Assembly (NCBI GenBank): GCA_026401055.1
Contig: JAPLNP010000431.1
Location: forward strand, 1 to 38,794
DNA length: 38,794 bases
DNA from: Planctomycetia bacterium
GTDB taxonomy: Bacteria; Planctomycetota; Planctomycetia; Pirellulales; Thermoguttaceae
Direction: 5' to 3'
The notes beneath the pieces are model-generated. The model saw only the letters and a program-made list of their open reading frames with translations, made no database searches and had not been told where the DNA came from. The first letter of the stretch is position 1, and each line of letters starts with the position of its first letter. Positions 33,566 to 38,794 of the stretch are shown here, piece after piece. The translations under genes and the position numbers were made by a program.

Positions 33566-33651
33566 GATGGAAACGACGGGATGTCGCTCATGTGGATTCC
33601 GCCGCTCACGACGACGCCGCCCTTGGCCGTCGCCCCGAGCGCGGACGCGAA
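33566..33651 (-). pseudogene. Alcohol-dehydrogenase-like fragment
   Basis: About 28 codons read ATAKGGVVVSGGIHMSDIPSF, which resembles the cofactor-domain stretch of zinc-type alcohol dehydrogenases (GG..V..GIHMSDIP). The segment continues in frame from the truncated TetR gene after its TGA stop. It is short, so the identification is moderate. Confidence 0.5.
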
Positions 33652-33792
33652 TCAGGAGTAGTAGTTGACGCCGACCAGGTTGACCCCCGCCTTGCGGCAG
33701 ATTTCGCGAACGGTGGTGTCCTTGAACCCCCGCTCCGCAAAGACCTTTCCCGCGGCTTCGAGTATCCGACTGCGAGCATCGTCACTAGCCAT
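33652..33792 (-). pseudogene. Truncated TetR/AcrR-type regulator
   Basis: Only 46 codons remain: RSRILEAAGKVFAERGF, TTVREICRKAGVN, VGVNYYS, then stop. This is the entire TetR helix-turn-helix, cut where NYYF would lead into the ligand-binding domain. The start is seven bases after the uronate-isomerase-like gene, so it was the last gene of that operon. It may still yield a free DNA-binding fragment, but lacks the dimer domain. Confidence 0.8.
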
Positions 33793-33799
33793 GCACAAT

Positions 33800-35170
33800 C
33801 TAAGGGCCGGTTCGCGGGACCATGCCCAGCAGCGTTTGCGGCGTCTCGAAGAGGATCGCCCTGGCGATCCCGAGAGCGTCCTCCCGCGTATACTGTCCCG
33901 ACTGAACCTTGTCGGCCAACACCCGCGCCAGTTGCTTCCGCACCAGAAGGGCCTTGCCGTAGGTCCACTCTACGCAGTAGGCGTCCGAGAAGAAGCCCAC
34001 CTGTTTGTTGACGGGCAGCATGTCGAGCCGCTCGGCGATGACTTGCCGGATGGTGTCCGGAAAGAAATTGTGCCACCAGTAGCCGGCCAGGCTGAAGTTG
34101 GGCAGCTCGCGGGCCAACGTGCAGAGCGACTGGTTGGCGTGACGGCTGGCGAGGAAACACTGAAATCGCAGCCCGGGGTGCCGGGCGATCATTTCGGCCA
34201 ATTGGCCGATCGTCCGCTGAGACAATCGGCCGCCGCTCTCGAAGGGCAGCGGCTCGGCTCCCAGGCTGAACTGGAAAACAATCTCTTGCCCGTGCTTCTC
34301 CAAAGCCGTCAAGAAGGCTTCGTTGACGTACGAGGCATAGGCGTCCCGCTCCGCGGGTCCCGCTTGGCCGCGCCGCGACAATGCCGCCGCCATCTCGGCG
34401 TCGCCGACCAGCCGAAAGTCGATGTCGGTCGAGATGCCGGCAGCCGTGGTGAGAATCTGCTCGTAGGGCAGGCTCTGGACATAGTGGGCCACCGCGGCAT
34501 GGACGTCGTCCAACACGCGGATGGTGCGGTCGGTGGGTGGACGTTGTCCCCCGCCGATCGGCGTGGCGGCTTCCGGTTTGCGACCCCAGGCACGCTCGAG
34601 CTCGTACAGCGGGGTGTCGAATTCGCCCCATTGGCATCGCGTGAAGAAACACCACTCGATCGAGTATTGCAGCCGAGCGTCATTTTCGCCCCCTTCACGC
34701 CGCGAGATTTCCGTGCAGGTTCGTTGAATGTTCAGCCGATCCAGGATCGAGTACCACCAGCCGCGGTCGTCGGCCCGTTCGCGGATCATCTCGTCCAACC
34801 GCCGCCAATTGTCGGCCGTCACCGGCTCGCGCCAATCGTAAAGGTCCTCAAGAATCAGCCGCAGCCCCCAAGAGCAACTGGTGTTGCGGATGAAAGGGAG
34901 ATACGCAACGGCCTCGGCAATGCGCCGGTGGGCTTCCTCGCGTGTCGGCCAGCCGGGGAATTGCGTCAGTCGCGCCCCGTTGGGGCAGCCGGCGGCGTAA
35001 AGGTCGCTGATGACCATGTGATAGAGAAGGATGTCGTGCAGCCCCCGGGCGCCAAGATGGCCGCCGACGAGGTGTGTATGGACATCGAACATGGGCAATT
35101 CGGCCAGCGCGTCTTCCAGTTCCCTCGCCAGGACTCGATTGTCGGTCGTCATCGGACCCGTGCCTTTCAT
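33800..35170 (-). CDS. Uronate-isomerase-like protein (amidohydrolase superfamily)
   Basis: A protein of up to 456 residues with the amidohydrolase metal motif FDVHTHL near the N-terminus. The general layout is that of glucuronate isomerases: WGLRLILEDLYDW, a middle segment with IVFQFSLGAE, and late AGYWWHNFFPDTIRQ and SDAYCVEW. UxaC converts glucuronate to fructuronate, or galacturonate to tagaturonate. This divergent version could act on a related uronate or sugar acid. Starts at 35170 or 35152 are both possible; AAAGG lies before the latter. It is the third gene of a kinase-aldolase-isomerase operon and is followed by the broken TetR gene. Confidence 0.72.
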   Translation of the reverse strand: MKGTGPMTTDNRVLARELEDALAELPMFDVHTHLVGGHLGARGLHDILLYHMVISDLYAAGCPNGARLTQFPGWPTREEAHRRIAEAVAYLPFIRNTSCSWGLRLILEDLYDWREPVTADNWRRLDEMIRERADDRGWWYSILDRLNIQRTCTEISRREGGENDARLQYSIEWCFFTRCQWGEFDTPLYELERAWGRKPEAATPIGGGQRPPTDRTIRVLDDVHAAVAHYVQSLPYEQILTTAAGISTDIDFRLVGDAEMAAALSRRGQAGPAERDAYASYVNEAFLTALEKHGQEIVFQFSLGAEPLPFESGGRLSQRTIGQLAEMIARHPGLRFQCFLASRHANQSLCTLARELPNFSLAGYWWHNFFPDTIRQVIAERLDMLPVNKQVGFFSDAYCVEWTYGKALLVRKQLARVLADKVQSGQYTREDALGIARAILFETPQTLLGMVPRTGP

Positions 35171-35226
35171 GCAATGCCCCGGTGCGGGCGGAGATAAGGA
35201 ATGTGGGAGGCAACTCCAAGATTCTG

Positions 35227-36033
35227 TCAGTCACTCCCGGTCAAACCGGCTTGCCGGACCGCCTCGTCCGCACTGGCGCCGTCGTGGATCACTGCCTTGA
35301 ATGCCTGTACTGCCGCTCCGATCTGTTTGAACCCCCAAATGTTCCGGCCGATCGTGGCCCCCCGGGCGCCGCTCAGCACGACTTGGGCCATCATTTCCAG
35401 GGCGGCCAGCAGCGTTGAAGTCTGAGGTCCGCCCGCCGCGACCAAGGGCACCGGGCAATCGGCGACAATCTGGGCGTAGGCTTTCGCGTCGCCGCAATAG
35501 GGCGTCTTGACCACGTCCACGCCCACCTCCACCGCGCATCGCACCGCCCAGGCGATGTTCTCCGGCGTGAACGAGATCTTGCCGCTGGGATCGCGCGGGT
35601 AGATGTGGCAGATGACCGGCATGTCGAAGGCGGCGGCGCGACTCACGCAATCGGCCACGGCCCGCAGATACGCGGCCTCGCTCGCGCCGCGGACAAACGC
35701 CACGACGGCAAGGCCATCGGCCCCCAACCGCACGGCATCCATCGGCTCGGCGACCTGTTCACGAGCCGTATCATCGGGCCGGACGAGGCTGCTCTGCACG
35801 ATCAGGGGGATTCGGCCGGCATAGGGCTGCCACAGCGAGGCCGCGATCCCCTTGTGCATCGTCACCGCGTCAGGCCGCGCGGCTGCCACCGCGGCGAGCG
35901 TCGTCGCGATGTGCCGCAGGCCGTCGGGCAGGCCCGCGCCGTAGCCAATGAAATGATCCACCGCCACCGAGCACAAACGGCCCGAAGGATGGGAAAACAG
36001 CCGATTCATCCGCACAAGCTTGCCGATAGACAT
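35227..36033 (-). CDS. Class I aldolase (DeoC/FbaB/LacD-type)
   Basis: A 268-residue TIM-barrel aldolase. VAVDHFIGYG gives the first strand. The Schiff-base Lys is in DVVKTPYCGD, and the phosphate-binding part is AAGGPQTS and GARGATIGRNIWG. The layout matches FbaB/LsrF/YihT-like class I aldolases, which cleave ketose phosphates without metal. The tightly linked PfkB kinase could provide such a substrate. ATG 36033 is the natural start; 42 bases separate it from the kinase. Confidence 0.85.
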   Translation of the reverse strand: MSIGKLVRMNRLFSHPSGRLCSVAVDHFIGYGAGLPDGLRHIATTLAAVAAARPDAVTMHKGIAASLWQPYAGRIPLIVQSSLVRPDDTAREQVAEPMDAVRLGADGLAVVAFVRGASEAAYLRAVADCVSRAAAFDMPVICHIYPRDPSGKISFTPENIAWAVRCAVEVGVDVVKTPYCGDAKAYAQIVADCPVPLVAAGGPQTSTLLAALEMMAQVVLSGARGATIGRNIWGFKQIGAAVQAFKAVIHDGASADEAVRQAGLTGSD

Positions 36034-36075
36034 GATTCCTCCATGTGGTCATTGCGCCAAAGTAACACTGTAGCT

Positions 36076-37017
36076 TCAAACGCGATCGCAAAACGCCTTC
36101 TTCATTTTCTCCTCGACGGCGGCACGGGTCGGGATGCCGGCCTGGCCGCCGGGGGCCGCGGCCTTCAGGCCCGCCGCCACCGAGGCGAACCGCGCCGCCC
36201 CGGCCACGTCCAACCCGTGGACCAGGGCCGCCGCATACGCGCCGTGAAAGACGTCGCCGCAGCCGGTCGTGTCGACGACTTGGACGGGCAGCGCGGGTTG
36301 ATGACGCGCCGCTTCCGGATCGGCGTCGCTCACGTACCAGCTTCCCGCCCCGCCGCACGTGACGACCGCCGAGCGCCGATCCGCCGTCCAGAGCGCCCGG
36401 GCCGCCGCCGGGTCGTCCTCGCCGGTCAGCCGCGAGGCAAAACCGCGCGACAGAATCAGATGATCGGCCAGACCGAGCAACTCGGCCGACGCCGGATGTT
36501 CGGCGCTCTCGACGTCGGCGACGACCGCAATTCGCGAGCCGCGGGCGATCCTCGCGGCGCGGATCATTCCTTCCACGCCGCAATGATCCACCAGCAGCAC
36601 GCGCGCCCGGCGAACGACGTCTTCCGGCGGCCAACTCGAATCCACGCCGACCACGCTGCCCAGATCGAACAGGATCGTCCGCGTATGACGGGAACCATCG
36701 ACGACGATCGTCGACCGGACGGGGCCGGCGCCGTCGCGGCGAGCGATGTGCGACGTATCGATTCCTTCCTCGTGGAACCGCTCGACGACGAACCGCGACG
36801 CATCGTCGTCGCCCAGAATCCCGGCATACGCCGAGTGGCATCCCATGCGGGCGGCGGCGACCAGGGCCGTGGCGGTCAGCCCGCCGCACTGCCGCTCGCG
36901 CCGCCGGATGGGCGTCTTGGCATCGGCCGCCGGATAAGCGTCGACATAGAGCAACTCATCGACGGCCGCAAAGCCGAGTCCGAGAACGTCGATCGCCTTG
37001 GTCGTCATGCCCGACAT
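36076..37017 (-). CDS. PfkB-family sugar kinase
   Basis: A 313-residue ribokinase-type enzyme. The first motif region is IDVLGLGFAAVDEL and RRERQCGGLTATALVAAARMG. The C-terminal signature DTTGCGDVFHGAYA holds the catalytic Asp and anion hole. The expected Gly-rich lid residues (GGAGSWYV) are present. PfkB kinases phosphorylate sugars, sugar acids or ketoses; the exact substrate is open. ATGs at 37017 and 37008 are both possible. It is the first gene of a three-enzyme operon. Confidence 0.9.
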   Translation of the reverse strand: MSGMTTKAIDVLGLGFAAVDELLYVDAYPAADAKTPIRRRERQCGGLTATALVAAARMGCHSAYAGILGDDDASRFVVERFHEEGIDTSHIARRDGAGPVRSTIVVDGSRHTRTILFDLGSVVGVDSSWPPEDVVRRARVLLVDHCGVEGMIRAARIARGSRIAVVADVESAEHPASAELLGLADHLILSRGFASRLTGEDDPAAARALWTADRRSAVVTCGGAGSWYVSDADPEAARHQPALPVQVVDTTGCGDVFHGAYAAALVHGLDVAGAARFASVAAGLKAAAPGGQAGIPTRAAVEEKMKKAFCDRV

Positions 37018-37117
37018 CCCGCGGCCATCTTCAATGACCTTCGATCATGGCTCGATTCCACCCCCGAAACATGTCCACGACAAACACGGACATGGCACCC
37101 GGCCTCCCCCCACGGAT

Positions 37118-37672
37118 TCATCCCTCGGTTAAAGAAGGCAGCGCCCCTATCGCCGCTCGCTGATCGCCCTTCTTCCATGCTTCGATGAATGAACTGCCCT
37201 TGTCGGTAATGCGCACTCCGAAGAGATTACGAAAGTGTTGTAGCCCAGCATCCACATATCGTCTTTCAATACTAATGAGATCGCTGGCAACAAGGGCGGC
37301 ATAGGTAGGCACGCCGTCGCCGGTGATCCATTCAACGTATCCCAGTTTATCGATTGTCAACAGTAAATCAACTGATCGCCGATCAAACGCCTCATTTAAC
37401 GCCATGAGCAACATTTTCCATGCTCGTAGTGACTCGGTAGGGATATTCCCGTTGTGATGCTCGGTATGGCAGTTGGGACAAAGAGGCAAGAGGTTGTCGG
37501 CCAGATTGCTTCCGCCCTCGCACACGTAGTAGAGGTGATGAACGTCGAGGGTCAGAGGGTAACGGCAGCAGGGGTTGGAACACTTGTATCCTGCCTCGTG
37601 CAAGACCAGGCGTTTCACCTCAAGCGGCACCCGTCTTGCTTCTGTGCCGAGTTTGGAGGAGTTTTTAGGCAT
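37118..37672 (-). CDS. HNH endonuclease-domain protein
   Basis: A 184-residue protein with a zinc-stabilised HNH motif near the N-terminus. KCSNPCC and LCPNCH give the cysteine pairs, LDVHHLYYVCEGG the first His pair, and NLLPLCPNCHTEHH the Asn and last His. The C-terminal half (about residues 95-184) is helical and unrecognised; it may set target choice. The start at ATG 37672 follows GGAAGGG. Its base composition is lower in GC than the sugar operon beside it, which suggests separate acquisition. HNH proteins of this size occur in restriction, homing and phage functions; no partner gene is adjacent. Confidence 0.82.
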   Translation of the reverse strand: MPKNSSKLGTEARRVPLEVKRLVLHEAGYKCSNPCCRYPLTLDVHHLYYVCEGGSNLADNLLPLCPNCHTEHHNGNIPTESLRAWKMLLMALNEAFDRRSVDLLLTIDKLGYVEWITGDGVPTYAALVASDLISIERRYVDAGLQHFRNLFGVRITDKGSSFIEAWKKGDQRAAIGALPSLTEG

Positions 37673-37743
37673 GGTGACGCCCTTCCGTTTGGGACGTGTT
37701 CGTAGATCGGCTGGGCGGCATTTCGGCATCCTGCAAACCAGAT

Positions 37744-37780
37744 GGGTGGCACGCCCTTCGTTCCTCAGTGTGTGCCACCC
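37744..37780. repeat. Reduced GGTGGCACG-family hairpin, copy C
   Basis: GGGTGGCAC and GTGCCACCC form a perfect 9-bp stem. Compared with copy B, the inner pair of arms has been lost, and the loop keeps CCCTTCGTTCCTCAG from the right half. Confidence 0.75.
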
Positions 37781-37814
37781 AACCGTCCACCGTCTACTGT
37801 CTACCGTGTACCCC

Positions 37815-38794
37815 TCACTTGCCGCTCTCCGCCGCCGGCGAGGCGGTAACTTCGACGCACTTGTCGAGGTACTTCTTCGCCACGCGGACGACGTCCTCGA
37901 GCTTCACGGCCTCGATCCGGGCGTCAAACGACTTGTCGTAGTCGTAGCCCAGGCCGTAGAGGTCGTCGACGGCGGCTTGCTGGGCTTGCTCGCCGATCGT
38001 CGTGTTCTCCTGCGCGTGCAGCGAGGTGATCATCTCGATGGCGGTGCGGAACTCCTCCGGGCTGATGTCGCCCGCCGTCGCTCGGGCGACGTTTTTCTTG
38101 ATCCGCTGGACGACCTCGGCGACCTTTTCGGGCTGCGTTTGGGCCATGAACGTGAAGTAGCCCGGCGCCGGCCCGGTGAGCTGCGAGGCGTGGACGTAGT
38201 AGACCAGCCCCTCGCCGCGCAGCTCGTTGTGCAGCCAGCCGCCGGGGTAACTGTAGCCCGACATGATCGCGTCCAACACGGTCAAGGCCGCGTAGTCCTC
38301 CTTGTCGAAGATGCTCGCGTCCGGATAGCCGATCATGACCATGCCGGTCGGCTTGTTGATTTTGAGGTGGCGGACGACGTTCTCCGCAATGGCGTTGGGG
38401 CAATCGAACTTGACCGGTTCGGGTTTCTCCGTGGACGGGACCCGGCCAAAGTGCTCTTGGACGACGGCCAGCGCGGCGTCGGGCTCGACGTCGCCGAAGA
38501 CGGTGACGATCATGTTGTTGGCAACGAAGTACTTGGCGTGGTACGCGCGAAGGTCCTCGGCCGTCAGCCGCTCGACGGTCTCCTTCTTGCCGCCCTGCAC
38601 GAGGTGATAGGGCGACGCGGCCGGCAGGCTGTCGGCGAACAGTTCCATGATCTGCTGTTGCGGGTTGTCCGCACGGCGGAGGATCGCGCCGAGAGCCAGT
38701 TGTTTGATCTTCTGGAATTGCTCTTCGGGAAACGTCGGCTTGGTGAAGCACTGGGCCAGGACGGCCGCCGCCTTGGGGAAATCGTCCCGCAGGA
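37815..38794 (-). CDS. M16-family metallopeptidase (C-terminal part, runs off the window)
   Basis: 326 codons of an insulinase/processing-peptidase-type protein. FPEEQFQKIKQ and LPAASPYHLVQGG are followed by the M16 second-domain pattern LRAYHAKYFVANNMIVTVFGDV. The final domain contains SGYSYPGGWLHNELRGEGLVYYV and AIEMITS. The His-x-x-Glu-His zinc site would lie in the missing upstream part, or this is the second, inactive half of a two-unit enzyme. The frame is open to the window edge. It ends in KCVEVTASPAAESGK. Probably exported or periplasmic as in relatives, but the N-terminus is not in view. Confidence 0.88.
   Translation of the reverse strand, partial: LRDDFPKAAAVLAQCFTKPTFPEEQFQKIKQLALGAILRRADNPQQQIMELFADSLPAASPYHLVQGGKKETVERLTAEDLRAYHAKYFVANNMIVTVFGDVEPDAALAVVQEHFGRVPSTEKPEPVKFDCPNAIAENVVRHLKINKPTGMVMIGYPDASIFDKEDYAALTVLDAIMSGYSYPGGWLHNELRGEGLVYYVHASQLTGPAPGYFTFMAQTQPEKVAEVVQRIKKNVARATAGDISPEEFRTAIEMITSLHAQENTTIGEQAQQAAVDDLYGLGYDYDKSFDARIEAVKLEDVVRVAKKYLDKCVEVTASPAAESGK

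Noticed and set aside
35605-37188. Plus-strand frame of 527 codons over the aldolase and kinase genes
   Set aside because: The minus strand encodes two clear enzyme families with motifs; the plus frame is antisense.
37118-37672. HNH protein as the replacement nuclease for the orphan methylase
   Set aside because: It lies about 4.8 kb away on the other strand with unrelated genes between, so no functional link can be claimed.

Overview
The window looks like a chromosomal segment of a planctomycete, probably Pirellulales-like. Most of the DNA is GC-rich (about 65% in lines counted by hand). It carries a run of exported sulfatases, large exported proteins with no recognisable domain, a HYExAFE-type protein, and many short palindromic intergenic repeats. 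The taxonomic guess is inference from gene content; no rRNA or tRNA gene was seen.

Layout: 1-1412 (-) is the 5' part of an ABC exporter. 1646-3756 (+) holds two tandem copies of an exported STN-like protein with an identical 77-bp leader/start. 4032-5189 (+) is an alpha/beta-hydrolase-like protein, convergent with an exported beta-propeller glycosidase-like protein (5254-6609, -). 6811-11517 (+) is a translationally coupled three-sulfatase operon behind a good sigma70-type promoter, convergent with a neutral-ceramidase-like protein (11549-12937, -). Next come a small unknown protein (-), an APC permease (+), an IS66-type transposase remnant and a truncated gene, then a minus-strand block ykgJ-like/hisS/HYExAFE (18592 down to 16022).

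19335-22511 is a low-GC island with a two-gene operon: a 185-residue unknown protein and an 809-residue SNF2 helicase fused to an Mrr-type nuclease. Two imperfect 95-bp direct repeats bracket it. This is the best candidate for an undescribed (probably anti-phage) system. A second defence module, at 30817-32626, is a DNA adenine methyltransferase followed by the collapsed remains of a BsuBI/PstI-type restriction endonuclease. An HNH protein sits at 37118-37672.

Between these lie an esterase whose C-terminus seems replaced by a repeat, a run of small plus-strand genes (Zn-ribbon, two unknown, BON, DUF374 acyltransferase, another small unknown), a 935-residue exported protein, and an MBL-fold hydrolase. 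On the minus strand there is a sugar-catabolism-like operon: PfkB kinase, class I aldolase and uronate-isomerase-like protein, ending in a truncated TetR gene fused to an alcohol-dehydrogenase scrap. The window closes with the C-terminal part of an M16 peptidase.

At least five kinds of intergenic palindromic or dispersed repeat are present. Several sit exactly at gene ends or at gene scars, so repeat spread and deletion appear to have shaped this region.
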